A stretch of DNA of 64,000 bases from Osedax fenrisi (GCA_964019155.1 OZ025243.1:32684028-32748027); one strand, 5' to 3'. Positions 34,081 through 47,561 are shown, counted from the stretch's first letter. Notes: a model not told the origin generated them from the sequence alone. Program-made: numbers and translations.

Positions 34081-34587
34081 TTATATAGTGTATGGATTAT
34101 TATTAAGATTAATTTTATAAAGTACTGCATTGTTCTCTATATATATAGTTATATATACATATATTTTTAATATTCTGTTTACTAGAATAACGTAATATAT
34201 TATAATATTTAGCCATATTTCTGAAATAATTGATATCCTAACATTTATAACAATAAATTCTAGATTTGTTAATGGGGGAGATTTAGATATTATAACTAAA
34301 TTATATTATACGTATATTATACTTATTTTTATATTAATTATTAAAATTAATATATTATATTTAAATATAAATCATTAAATTCTATTATAAATATTTATAA
34401 AATAAAACTTCTATCACACATATTATATTACCTAATTTATATTATATATGAAATAATATAATACATAACAAATATAAGTTAATTATAACCATGAATAGAG
34501 TATACAAGTAGTCTATACATACAATGTAATCATGTTAGGATTTGCAATAATGTAAATGTCCTACAACATATAATGAACAATAGTATG

Positions 34588-34633
<46 letters not shown>

Positions 34634-35644
34634 TTATATTTATATATTTGTATATATTATTAATAATATGTTAGAAATAATGTAGTAAATGTATAAACAT
34701 AATTTGATATAGGAATATATAAAGTTGCAAAATAGTATATTTATATATATATATATATATATATGTGTGTATATTATTATATAGGAATGTGTTTATAATA
34801 TACATATATTATAGTTATATATTATTATTGTAAATATTATAAATAAGTAATAATATATGTTATAATTTAAAATATTAAATAAATTATTAAATACTCGCCA
34901 TAATACGGACATTCTTAGAAGTTTGGGAATTCACTGAACAAAATAAAATGTATAAATATGTTCGTATTTATTTGACTTATGCTGACTCTTACAAATAACC
35001 TAATAATTATGAAAAATTAACCCCTATTTCAATTATATTTTAATTTGTAATACTATATACATTTTTTTTCACTAACTAAATTTAAAAATATTATTTTAAT
35101 TTTACTTTATGTATTTTTTCTCTTCATAATTATCCTTTAAGAATTACTAAGTGGTGTGACATTATTAACAAAATGACTTATCATAGTTACGCTTCTTAAT
35201 TAATTTTGGTCATGCATACATTATGATAGTATATATATATATATATATATACATATATATTATATTTATTTATTTATACTAACATATATATTAATTATTT
35301 TAATATAATCTAGATAGTGGACAGAAATTATATTGCAGATTATGTGAAGTAATACATTATGATATTCCTGAATATGATTCGTGTTTAACTTCATATGATA
35401 ATCGTTAGATTATTTATTTATATTATGGTTTTTCAACAATATCACTAATAACCTTATAAATAACATTAAAATTAAATATAATTTATTTGATATCTCTAGG
35501 CTAAGTGATATAAAGTTGATAACATGAACGTTCAATACATTCTTTTAATTGTTTGCAGTATTTTATTTGCTCCTAAAAAATTAAATATCAACATTTATGT
35601 AAACGATATATATATATATATATATATACATGTTTAAATATAAG

Positions 35645-35693
<49 letters not shown>

Positions 35694-36207
35694 TGTGTAT
35701 AATTTTATGTTGGTGTTAAATTTATTATATATTTAGAAATCTTCATTATAATATATTTTACTATTTTACTATGTTAATTTTCCTATCTCTAAAAGATAAA
35801 CTCCTAGGATTTGGGGCATCCAAAATAGCTGATCATATATTCTCATTTTTTTTAAATATTATCTTCATTTTAAACTTAAACTATATATAAAGATAATTAT
35901 AAATCTATCTTACAAAGTAGTAATAGTATAGGTTTTAGTATTTTACGGAATATTTGGATATAAAATGTGATCGTAATTACATATGTGATTAGAATAAAAT
36001 GAATATTCTCTAAGGATAGAAGTAATAGTAGTTTATTTAAAGGGAAAAGGTTAAATACTACCAAATATATTTGGGGTAAATGAAACCTATAGGGATAAAT
36101 GTATTATTTTATGCATAATATCAGTATCTTAAATACATAAATAATTAAATATCATATGATTCTAAGATACAGAAATATCGGAGAAAGGAAACAGAAAATA
36201 GTGAATT
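34081..36207. other. AT-rich noncoding region
   Basis: TA runs at 34592-34628, 35233-35250 and 35650-35688. No domain identified. One 37-bp open scrap with plausible splice signals at 35314-35349 is listed separately. Confidence 0.5.
35314..35349 (+). other. Candidate microexon, weak
   Basis: A perfect branch-point-like TACTAAC at 35277-35283 is followed by AATCTAG at 35307-35313. The next bases read DSGQKLYCRLCE before GAA|GTAATA. The frame then stays open to 35408. Pattern only; no family recognised. Confidence 0.15.
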
Positions 36208-36530
36208 GAATTGAATTGAATTGTTTATTTAAACACCAATATAGCGGGTGCCATTTCTGGTGTATAACAACAATGACAAATAATAAAAAAACGAGTATAA
36301 AATACAAAATAACAAAAATTAAAATTAAATTAACTTAGATATAAAGATTAAATATAGCGTATACAAAAATAAATTAAGAAGTGTTTAAATAATGTTTTAG
36401 TTTCTTTCTAAAACAATATAAGGATTGGACCTTCCATAAGTCAAATGGTAGGACATTCCATATGCGAGGAACAGCGGAGGAGAATTCGCGATTACTAAAT
36501 CCGTTAAATATGGGATATATGTTGGCTATT
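36208..36530 (-). pseudogene. LINE 3' end with AATTC-type tail
   Basis: On the minus strand: SSAVPRMWNVLPFDLWKVQS followed by FRKKLKHYLN, the C-terminus of a CR1/L2-like LINE (usual form vaaPrlWNsLP...FKk-LK-yL). About 150 bp of 3' untranslated sequence leads to a pentanucleotide tail (GAATT)4 seen on the plus strand at 36206-36226. The 5' side is truncated. A second LINE with a similar tail (ATTTG-type) is at 61440-62385. Confidence 0.75.
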
Positions 36531-36705
36531 TACACGACTTATATAACGACTATATAACGTTTAGAGTAGAATAATGAGATATTAATGTATTTGTATTTTA
36601 GGAAGTTTATATTTTTCTTAGTGTAAAGAGATATATGTAACATATTTTAAATTAGAAATTTAAAATTAATATTATAATGATGCAATTTATTAGTGATACG
36701 ATAGA

Positions 36706-36706
<1 letters not shown>

Positions 36707-36792
<86 letters not shown>
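36707..36792. repeat. (TA)n microsatellite, 86 bp
   Basis: Longest pure TA run in the window, directly before a LINE 3' end. Confidence 0.97.
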
Positions 36793-36794
<2 letters not shown>

Positions 36795-36963
36795 TTTCAT
36801 TATATTTTATTTTTGTATCATATATATGTAAACAGGATGTGATAATATTATAACATTATTATTTATTTATTATTGTTTCCTATAATGAAACTTATCATGT
36901 TAATAAAGAAGTACTAGTCTCGAACAATGCTTCTATAATTACCCTGGAATTACCTAAATCTGA

Positions 36964-36990
<27 letters not shown>
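36791..36990 (+). mobile_element. LINE 3' end with TAA tail, 5'-truncated
   Basis: Nearly the same sequence as 47130-47320, including GTAAACAGGA, ATTATTATTTATTTATTATT, GAAACTTATCATGTTAATAA and TGCTTCTATAATTACCCTGG, then (TAA)n. It begins in the TA microsatellite, which is its probable target. It lies head to tail with the longer LINE copy that starts near 37080. Confidence 0.88.
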
Positions 36991-36994
<4 letters not shown>

Positions 36995-37079
36995 TATATA
37001 TTTTAACTAATATATTATATTTATACATATCTACATCGTTTACTAATTATAATTCAGCTTGTATTATACTTGATTATAT

Positions 37080-38067
37080 ATTTTAATATTTTTCTTTAAC
37101 ATTTTTTTTGTCTAAGAAATCAATAATCTGAGAATTTCTATCTCAAATTTAACTAATATAATCAATAGTATCAAGAATTGATAATTTGACTGATAATCTT
37201 GGTATTAAAGATAAAGTGATATTTGATTTGGAGAATAAAATTAATACTCTTGAACAATACTCCAAAATAAATAACTTAATAATTTCCGGACTTGAAGGAT
37301 TCTTAGAATCTAATAATCTCAGATTTAATTGAATTGAATTTGTTGATGTTAAATTAAATGAAAATATTGAAAATTTTGATATAGTTGCTATTCACAAATT
37401 ACCATCTAAGGAAAAAATATTTCTAAAATTATAGTAAAATTACCTTCTATTACCTTCATAAAATTACAAGAAAATAGTATAAAAAGAATATTTAATTTAA
37501 CTGAGTTTCCCTCTTCTGAATAATTTTAGTTTTGGTATATTATTTTCTTCTTTTTTGTCTTTTTCTTTATGTTATTTAGTATATTTTTATTTTTTAATAT
37601 ATGGATTTTAATAAAACGTATACACCTTTTGACTTTAATCAATCATCTATAAATTCTAATAATACTTTATTAAATGATGTGGATCCTTTAATTTTAATTT
37701 AGATCTAACAATTGATTCTAAATATTATAATTCAGATGAATTTAATTTAAATCATAAATCAATTTGTCAACATGGGTTTAATGTAATTGATATCAATGTT
37801 AGAAGTTTAAAAAAAAACTTTGATAAATTGTCTTTATTATTAATTTCTTGTTCAATTTATTTTGATATAATATCAATAACTGAATCTTTGTTAAATGTTG
37901 AAAATAATTTTGTATTTGATATTCCTGATTATAATACAGTATTATCTAGCAGGGTTCATAACAGAGGTGGTGGAGTTCTAATTTATGTTAATAAAAATAT
38001 CTCATTTAATATATTATCTTTAATTTCTAATAAATTATTTGATAGTATTATTATTGAATTATTATTA
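37080..38067 (+). pseudogene. CR1/L2-like LINE, 5' part: ORF1 and endonuclease start
   Basis: At 37170-37440 the text reads DNLTDNLGIKDKVIFDL, NKINTLEQYSKINNLIISGL, then FVDVKLNENIENFDIVAIHKLPSKE. This is the coiled-coil and RNA-binding style of ORF1 in CR1/L2-like LINEs. The second frame follows: INVRSLKKNFDKLSLLL, FDIISITESLLN, NRGGGVLIYVNKNISF, the N-terminal endonuclease blocks (37780-38060). The coding stretch is cut at 38067 by the start of a 6.4-kb DNA element. The other half of the LINE resumes at 44471. Several stops are present besides the insertion. Confidence 0.88.
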
Positions 38068-38646
38068 GGGGAAGGAAGGGTAATTTGGCCGATGTTTGTA
38101 TGTGTGTTACTAGAAGTGCTCTAAATCAAAATATACATATTTTTAAATAACCATCATATACTATATAACTAATATTATATTAATTTACGATATGTATATT
38201 TTAATAATTCATATTTTTGTATATTTTGCGAATATAATTGATATTAATAAGCTGTATAAATATGGATAAAAAACAGCAAAATCGGGTAATTTGGCCGATA
38301 GTTCAAGTTTACTCAATAGGTGAAATATATGTTTTCAAATACACAAATTAAATTTCTTGTATAAAATGATGAATAATTCGGCGCGCACATAATACCACCG
38401 CCACAATAGATTATAGTTTTAATATTACTGGAAAATTATATTACGTATTTATTGAACTTATATTATTCAATATATTACGCACTTTATTATATTTTATTAA
38501 ACATATTATACTGTCAAATATGTCTAAGAATATGATATACAAGAAGACCATCTACAGGTTATAAATTAAATAATTAACAAACCATAATAATTTTAATTAA
38601 TTAAATAATTTGTATATTAATATAATAAATTATATATAAGTATAAT

Positions 38647-38727
38647 TATTATTATATATTAGTGTCTGACACTAATATATAATAATATATAAAAAAGTAT
38701 ATAATCTATAGATTATATACTTTTTTA
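38647..38727. repeat. Two adjacent perfect palindromes
   Basis: 38647-38687 is a palindrome of 41 bp with a single-base centre (arm ATTATATATTAGTGTC). 38690-38727 is a perfect 38-bp palindrome (arm AAAAAAGTATATAATCTA). They are two bases apart. Both arms match without error, which is notable for a decayed element. Confidence 0.92.
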
Positions 38728-39370
38728 ATATAACAGATAACAGTGTCTGAGATATCTTAATAGTAAATACTTATGGTTAATTATTAACTTGATATGTATA
38801 TATTTCTATATATATATAGATTAACTTTAGATATTTACTTTTAGATATACATTTATAATTAAAATATAATCTGTAAATCTGAATTAATATTGTGTGAATA
38901 AAAATGAATATCATAACTAATATATATATCATTATTAAAAATAATTTTTAAATTATTGAATGCATTTTAAATATTTAATTTCATTTAATTACAATTAAGT
39001 TAATTTCAAGCATTTCAAGTTTTTTAAATGTATATTGTAAGTAATAAAGTTAATGAATAAAAATGTTTATTGTATGTTTAATGTAATTAAAAAATATTTA
39101 TTATAAAATTGAATCATGCTATAATCATATTATTTATATATCAGATAGGTAATTTTTAAAGTATGGGATACATTTTAAATAATTCATTAATTTCATTGAC
39201 ATTATATTTCTATTATAGGATTCTATTCTAGATTAATAATTAAATATTATTTATTATTATTGAATTAGAATCATATTAATACATAATATAATATATTAAA
39301 TTATTGGTTACATTTTAAGAAGTTTCAGTACATTAAAGTAAAGTTATATTTCTTAATATATTTAATTAAA

Positions 39371-39413
39371 AAATGTTTATGATAAAATTGAATCATGATA
39401 TAATCATATTACT

Positions 39414-39458
<45 letters not shown>

Positions 39459-40864
39459 TTATATAACATATATGCCCACTACATCCATTTCGACTGGACC
39501 ATACATTAATCAGTACTCCGCATGTGGGAGCATATGTTAATAATTGTATATCATTTGTATGTAATTAATGAATGTATTTATTGATTTATATGTTAATTGA
39601 AATAAATTTTGTATATAAATAATATAAAATATTATAAAAGTTATATTTAAATTATATGATACATTTTAAATAATTCATTAATTCTATTGATATTATATTT
39701 CTTTTAAGTTTAATAATTACATATTTTTTTACATTTTAAATAATTCATTAATTCTATTGATATTATATTTCTTTTAAGATTAATAATTACATATTATTTT
39801 ACATAATTGAATTTGAATCGTGATAATAAATAATATAATATAATAACTTATATAATGCGTTTTTAATATTTCATTATGATTCTTTTAAATTAAAGATTAA
39901 TTTATATAAGTGAAATACAATTATATTTGAATAATAATTAATTTAATAAATAATATCAATTATTATAAAAGTTTATTTTTTAAATTATTGGATACTTTTA
40001 TTAATTTATTTTTATTTTTATTAAGACGTCTTAATAAAAATGCATTCAATACGTTATTATATTATATTATATTATTTATTAATAATTAAATACTATTTTA
40101 TATAATTAATTTAGAATCATTAATAAATAATATAATATAATATAATAACGCATTGAATGCATTTTAACCCCATGTTAAATATGTTTCATTCAGTACATTA
40201 ACATTATATTTTTTAAGTTTAGATATATGATTACAAAATGTTTATGATAAAATTGAATCATTATATAATCATATTACTTATATAACAGGTAGGCCCACTA
40301 CACCCACTCATCTGTCGACTGTACCATGCAGTACCGATAACGCAACATGTTGGAACATAGGTTAATAATATGATCTCATTTGTATGTCATTATTGAATGT
40401 ATTTATTGATGTATATATGTTACTTGAAATCAATAGTGTATATAAATAATATAAAATATAAAAAGTTATTTTTAAATAATTCATTTATTCACTAATATAT
40501 TATACTTATTTTTTTAATTTATTTTTATTTCTATTAAGTCTATTAAGTCTAGATTAATACTTACATATTATTTTATATAATTGAATTAGAATCATATTAA
40601 TACATAATATAATATATTACATTATTAGTTAATAAATTGCAGTACACTAAATTCATTACATTACAATTATATTTCTTAATATATATAATTAAAAAATGTT
40701 TATGATTAAATTGAATCATGATATAATCGTATTACTTATATAACATATATGACCACTACATCTATCCCAGTGTCGACTGGACCATGCAGTAAGCAATACT
40801 CCGCATGTGTGAGAATAGGTTAATAATATTATCTTATTTGTATGTCATTATTAAATGTATTTAT

Positions 40865-40908
<44 letters not shown>

Positions 40909-41470
40909 TATATATGTTGATATGTTGATATATAGTGATGTATATGTTAATTGAAATCAATATTGTGTATAAATAATATAAAATATAAAAGTTATTTTTA
41001 AATAATTGATTTATTTCACTAATATATTATACTTATTTTTTAATTTATTTTTATTTCTATTAAGTCTAGATTAATAATTAAATATTATTTTATATAATTG
41101 ATTAGAATCATAATAATTTAATAAATAATATAATATAATAATTAAATGCATTATAACAATATGTTAAATATGTTTCATTCATTACATTAAAGTTATTTTT
41201 CTTAATATATATATTTAAAAAATATTTATGATTAAATTGAATCATGATATAATCATATTACTTATATAACAGATATGACCACTACATATATCCCAGTGTC
41301 GACTGGACAATGCAGTAAGCAATACTTCGAATGTGGGAGCATAGGTAATAATTTTATCTCATTTATATGTAATTATTGAATGTATTTATTGATATATATA
41401 TGTATATGATAGTATATGTTAATTGAAATCAATATTGTATATAAATAATATAATATATTATAAAAAGTTA
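39371..41470. repeat. Long-period tandem repeat, four diverged units
   Basis: Each unit has TTATGATAAAATTGAATCAT, then TATAATCATATTACTTATAT, then a GC-richer core (CACTACATC...GTCGACTGGACCATGCAGTA...CCGCATGTGGGAGCATAGG), then TTGTATGTCATTATTGAATG and TTAATTGAAATCAATATTGT. Cores lie near 39477, 40289, 40751 and 41279, so periods are about 812, 462 and 528 bp. A partial unit without core is at 39100. No coding frame is kept across copies. Confidence 0.85.
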
Positions 41471-42003
41471 TTTTTGTATTATTGGATATATTTTAATTAA
41501 TTTATTTAATTTAAATAATTCATTCATTTCAATCATTATTTCTATTAAGTTTATATTAATAATTAAATTTATAATTGAATATTATTTTATAAAATTTAAT
41601 TATAATTCCATAAATTTATATTTCTTTTAAGTTTAGATTAATGATTAATGATTAAATTTATAATTGAATATTATTTTATATACTTGAATTATGATTTTAT
41701 AGAATCTAATAAATAATATAATAATACAATACTTATTAAATTCATTTTAATTTATGTAATATATTATAAACAATAAAGATATTAAATTGTAGATATCTCT
41801 TTTGAGTTCAATTAATAATTAAATTAACTTAATAAATTTATATTTCTTTTAAGTTTAGATTAATTATTACATTTATAATTGAATATTATTTTATATACTT
41901 GAATTATAATTTTATAGAATCTAATAAATAATATAATAATACAATACTCATTTGTGTGTAATATATTATAAACAATAAAGATATTAAATTGTAGATATCT
42001 CTA

Positions 42004-42054
<51 letters not shown>

Positions 42055-42300
42055 ATCTAATAATATTCGTTATACAATCGATATACCTATTATATCGATA
42101 CAAGTATGCAGTGGTAAAGTGATAGGTGATAACATAAGTTATATGTTTATACTTTGTTATACTAAGTTTACACATTTAATGAAATATGTTCTAAATCTTA
42201 TTTATTTATATACTTTTTTTATTTATATTTAATTTACAATATGTAACTATACATATATATTATAAGTGATATTTTAAATGATATTTTAATTTGTATTTTA

Positions 42301-42640
42301 ATTATTTATAAGGTAAACGAAGTGGATTGGCAGCAATTATTACTGATTCACAGTATACAAAATACTTAGAAAACGCAAATGCTGATAAGACGAAGAAGGT
42401 GGTTAAAAAGACGGTGAATAACAAGAAAAAGAAAATTACCAGTGATATACATTTTTAATTGTATAATTTGTGCGGAGAATATCGATGAATCAGTCGATTC
42501 ATCTACTCAATTTATTCAATGTAGACAATTGTGTCACGATGTATGCATTTATGTCGATATGTTGAGATACATTCGAGAAATGCGATTTATGCGAATAAAT
42601 GATATTGAGTATAATATTTTGTATAAATAAATATATATAT
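42301..42640 (+). pseudogene. Pogo/Tigger-like transposase C-terminal remnant
   Basis: The plus strand reads GKRSGLAAIITDSQYTKYLE, then a Lys-rich run (KTKKVVKKTVNNKKKK), then in another frame FNCIICAENIDESVDS and QCRQLCHDVC. In pogo/Tigger-type DDE transposases of arthropods the C-terminus often has this order: a kRg-sailTs-pyk-eLe block, a basic run, and a small CxxC...QC...H-xx-C zinc motif. A possible splice acceptor (TTTATAAG) lies at 42305. The frame switch shows decay, and the catalytic DDE core is not found upstream. The family assignment is by pattern and uncertain. Confidence 0.5.
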
Positions 42641-42967
42641 TATAATTGTTAAGGATTAAAAATATACAAAAATTACTCACTCATATGTGAATAGTTATAT
42701 TTATAAATACACAATTATTAATATTATATTGTGTGTATTAAATATATAATGTATAAACAATAATTAGCAACAAAATAACAATATTTTAATTAGAAAATAA
42801 TCTTCAATATATATCAGATTGATATTAGAATATTTAATATAGGTTACAATAGTACTTTTATTAAAAATAAATTAACATATTTTTTTGGATATACAATAAT
42901 ATATAGATTAGAAATTAAAGGTCGATATTTGTATTGTATTTATATAATAATCATTTATTTATATATT

Positions 42968-43571
42968 CAGTGAAACCTCTCTAAGTAACTTGTTTTTTAA
43001 AATAATTTTATTATTTGAAGTTTTCTTATAAAGATGATTTTACTTTTCCAATGATTTTAAGAATTAATTATAATTTAAAATACATTATATGACCTATAGG
43101 TAATATATTTAGTAAATTTATTTATTTAAAAGTTGTAATCAAAATAATAGATTAGAAATATATTTCTATCAAATATGGTTTATTTAAAATAGTTGTTAAC
43201 ACTTGTTTGGATAATTGTTGTACTGACTACAATCAATATATTAATTTGTATTAATTAGTTCTTCATACCTGTTGCTATTTATGAGCTTACTGCATTGAGA
43301 ATAATAAAATACATTCACTAATTGCAATTAACTATTTTTACGTCTACATTAAATATACATAAACCTACATTTAGATATAAACTATTACATCACATTTTGT
43401 AATATAGAGAGGTAACATTTCCAAAATTAACTAAAATTAATTATCTCATAAAGAAGTGTTTCCTATATAATATTTTCTTATAGAGGTTTTTGTAATGTGG
43501 AAAAGTTGAATTCCAACCAAATATGATACACATGTTCTTATAAAGAGGTTTCTTATAGAGAGGTTTCAATG
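42968..43571. mobile_element. Pogo-like MITE, second copy, nested in the 6.4-kb element
   Basis: Starts CAGTGAAACCTCTCTAAGTA and ends TTCTTATAGAGAGGTTTCAA plus TG. Internal motifs CTTATAAAGAGGTTT and GAATTCCAACCAAAT are shared with 11125-11735. The ends have more mismatches, and the TA flank is changed on the left, so this copy is older than the first. Length is 604 bp against 611 bp. Confidence 0.82.
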
Positions 43572-43663
43572 TATACGTTTTCATTCGCTTATATAGGCCT
43601 ACTTACAAATATTATAATTATATAGTATAGGATATAGAATCATCATTATATAATTAGGAATGT

Positions 43664-43703
<40 letters not shown>

Positions 43704-44470
43704 ATTGTATAAGTGACTCCATGAACTTCTAATATCAATACATTTTATAATATTTGATAATTGATAAATAAATTATACAATTAAATGTAATTAATATGTT
43801 AGATATTATTAATTATTAATATTAATGATATTATATATATATATAACAAATATTATAACATGGATTTCAATATATGTAGGTATCTATATATATATATATA
43901 TATATATATAAATCCTTATACAAATATATAAATTATATATTAAAATATGAGGTATGTCCATCTATATTATAAATTATATATTACAATTATATACAATTCA
44001 ATGATACACCCTCAATTTGTATATAAATTCTATCATTTTACTATCTGATATCTGATTGGTTAATGATCGGCCAAATTACCCGACTTTCATCGGCCAAATT
44101 ACCCGATTTGACGTACGTTGTTATTTCAGTAATAGCTTTGTATCATATTGATATAATATGTAGATATTTACATATAGAATCAAGAACATATTATATTTTA
44201 TCTGGGTTTAAAAAATATCACAATCCAACATGTATTTATGAAATGACAAACAGATTAACAAACACCTATTTTGTTTAAATTCCGGATTTTTATAAAATCA
44301 ATAAATACTAATAATTATTGATTATTTTTTAAAATAAATTTTAACTATTCTTAAAGATATTATGAAATACTATAAATTGTTTATAGAATTTTTTTTGGTA
44401 TCATTAATAGTTTCTGAGATATTAGAGTCGGCCAAATTACCCGCATCGGCCAAATTACCCTTCCTTCCCC

Positions 44471-47315
44471 TAATAATAAGAAAATTATTTAAAAAAATGT
44501 CATGAGTTAGGATGTTTCCTATGATAAATAGAAAAACTAGAATTGATTTAAATACAAATACTTTTACTATAATTGATAATTTTTTTACAAATCTTTATTG
44601 TGCACAATTTCTAGCATTATTATATCTGATTTATCAGCTCATTTTCCAATTATATTATCATTAGATATAAATAAAGTAGTCGATTAAATAGTGTTAATAA
44701 ATATAATACTAAACATAATTAATGATGATACTGTTTATTATTTTTCAATTTTTTTAAAAACTGTCAACTGGAATTTTTTAAATCTGATAATTCGGAAACT
44801 TCCTGGAATTTATTTATTGATTTTTGTATTCATCAATTTAACAATTATTGCCCTATATATGAAAATAGAAAATATAAAAAAATTATTACATGGAATACAA
44901 AAGAAATTAAAAAAATGTAGGATTAAATAAAAACGTTATAAAAAATATAAATTAACTAATAATCAAAATGACTTACTCAAGTACAAGTTGTTTAAAAATT
45001 CTTTAAAATTCGTTAACTACTTTAATCCGTAATACTAAAAGAAAATATTATTTAGATAAACTTCAAAATACTCTCACATTAAAATAATTGGGATATTTTG
45101 AACAATGTGATTAATAAAAAAAAGCCTAACTCACTCCCTGATACATTTAAATCATGTGGAATTAAAATCACAGATCCATCTAAAATATCTAATGCATTTA
45201 ATATATTTTTTTAGAGATATCGGTATTGAATTAGATAAAAATATTAGTAAGGATAATGTCAATGATTACAAATATTTCTTAAAATCACATAACATCAATA
45301 GTTTCTATATTACTCCATGTAATGAAAATGAGATTTTTAAAATGATATTAAATTTTAAATCTAAAACATCTATAGATAATTTTGGTATTTCAATGAAGTT
45401 ATTAAAATGTATTGCGATTAATATAATAACTTCTTTATCTTATTTAATTTTTTCTCTTGAAACTGGTATTAAACTATATTGACAATTTTTAGAATAATTA
45501 TTTTATTTAAAAAAGTTTCAAAATTATTAACAAAATTATTTACTAATTATTGTCCAATTTCACTTACAAGTCAATTCTCAAAAATTTTAGAAAAATTATT
45601 TTATGTTCGTTTTTATTCGTTTTTAAATAACTTTAATATTTTATCTAAAAGTTAGTTTGGTTTTAGAAGAAATTTAAATACTACTCATGCAATTTTTAAT
45701 CTTCAAACTCAAATATGTAATAGCTTTAGAAATAATAAAATAGGATAATGATGACATATTATTTAGTAAACTAGAAAATATAGGTATACGTATAATTTAC
45801 TTAAAATGGATTTAAAGTTATTTTTCAAATAGATATCAGACTATTAACTTTAAAAACTATTTATATGACAAAATTAGAATTAAAATTGATGTTCCACAAG
45901 GAAAGTGCTATTTTTTCTTATTTATATTAATGATTTAATATGTTCATCTTCAATATGCAATTTTACAATGTTTGCCGATGATACTACTTTATATTTTGAT
46001 GATTGTAATCAAGTATTTCTAGATACACTAATAAAATGGGAATTATATTAAGTATAAATTAAATATAAATAAATGGTTTATTTCAAATAGACTTACTTTA
46101 AATATTAATAAAACCTGTTATATGTTAGTCAATAATAAATTAGCCCATATTAATATCTTAATAAATAATATAGATTTAACTAGAGTTAAATCTACAGAAT
46201 TTTTAGGTATAATAATTTATCAGAATTTAGATTGGAAAATACACATATTATATCTAAAAAATAAATTAAAAAAAATAATTTGGATAATTAATTTAATTTC
46301 GAAATTTATAAACCAAAAGGCCTTACTTCATATATATAATTCAATTTGTTGACCACATATTAATTATTGTATACTATTATTGGGTAATGCTTATAAGACT
46401 AACACATTATGCATTAATATTTTACAAAAAAAGTATTATATATAATTATATATTATGTTTATTATACTAATGATTTATTTAAATTCAACAATATATTACC
46501 TTTAAACGATTTAGTAAAATATAATAATTGTGAATTCATGTTTAAAGTATATAATAATGTTTACCGTGAAATAATAATCAATCATTTTAGTAAAAAATAT
46601 AATATTTATCCAATACGTGACATAAATAACTTTAATATTTCTTCATTAAAATTAAATATATGTTCACATTGTCTTATAATTATTGGTCCTTATTTATGGA
46701 ATTCACTATGTAATTCTTTTAAAAAATTAAAAATTAAAATAAATTCAAAAAAATTAAAATGATCTCTTATTGATATTGATTAAAATAATTTCAAATTTAA
46801 TTTTTTCCGACTTAATAAAATAAGTTTTATTTTTTTTACTTTTATTAATTTATGACATAATATAAAATTACAAAAACATATATTATTAATTATAAATTAT
46901 CAGTATTAAAAAAAAATTATTTAAAAATTGTCAGTATTATAATATGTTTCATTTTTATTATATCATTTTACATATATTTGTTTCTTTATTGCTAGTATTT
47001 ATTTTATTTTTTTATATTTAAATATTGGCTTACTTCTGTTTAGGTTCTCTAAGTTTTATTTTATTTTATTTTATTTTATTCTTGATGTATTTCTTAGATT
47101 TTAATTTTATTATTTTATCATTTATTTATATTATTACATGATTAGTTTCATTTTATTTTTTTTAATTATATATATGTAAACAGGAAGTCATAATATTATA
47201 ACATTATTATTTATTTATTATTCTTATCTATAATGAAACTTGTCATGTTAATAAAGGGGTACTTATCTCAATAAACAACACTGCTTCTATAATTACCCGG
47301 CATTGCTTAAATCAG
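44471..47315 (+). pseudogene. CR1/L2-like LINE, 3' part: endonuclease end to C-terminus
   Basis: Continues the LINE broken at 38067. Order on the plus strand: KTRIDLNTNTFTIID and SDLSAHFP-like endonuclease end (44540-44660). Linker with SLPDTFKSCGIKITDPSKI (45140). FKSKTSIDNFGISMKLLK (45360-45410). NYCPISLTSQFSKILEKLFY and FGFRRNLNTTHAIFNLQTQI (45550-45720). CNFTMFADDTTLYFDD with the FADD catalytic box (45955-46010). FISNRLTLNINKTCYML and STEFLGIIIYQNLDWKIH (46080-46240). KVYNNVYREIIINHF and IIIGPYLWNSLCNSFKK (46540-46730). A 3' untranslated part of about 550 bp follows. Roughly 70 residues around the GDFN box seem to be missing next to the insertion. Confidence 0.92.

Positions 47316-47561
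<246 letters not shown>

Larger units (their letters stand above)
38068..44470. mobile_element. 6.4-kb TIR element with TA duplication, inserted in a LINE
   Basis: The left end reads GGGGAAGGAAGGGTAATTTG then GCCGATG. The right end is its exact reverse complement over 27 bp. TA flanks both sides (38066-38067 and 44471-44472), and LINE coding sequence continues outside both. The core motif GGGTAATTTGGCCGA is repeated inside each end: at 38283 on the left, about 204 bp from the outer one, and as pairs at 44068/44091 and 44429/44447 on the right, about 360 bp apart. This spaced direct-repeat layout resembles the double binding sites of Tc1/mariner elements. The interior holds two palindromes, a long-period repeat, a decayed transposase C-terminus (42305-42630) and a nested MITE (42968-43571). 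Confidence 0.85.
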
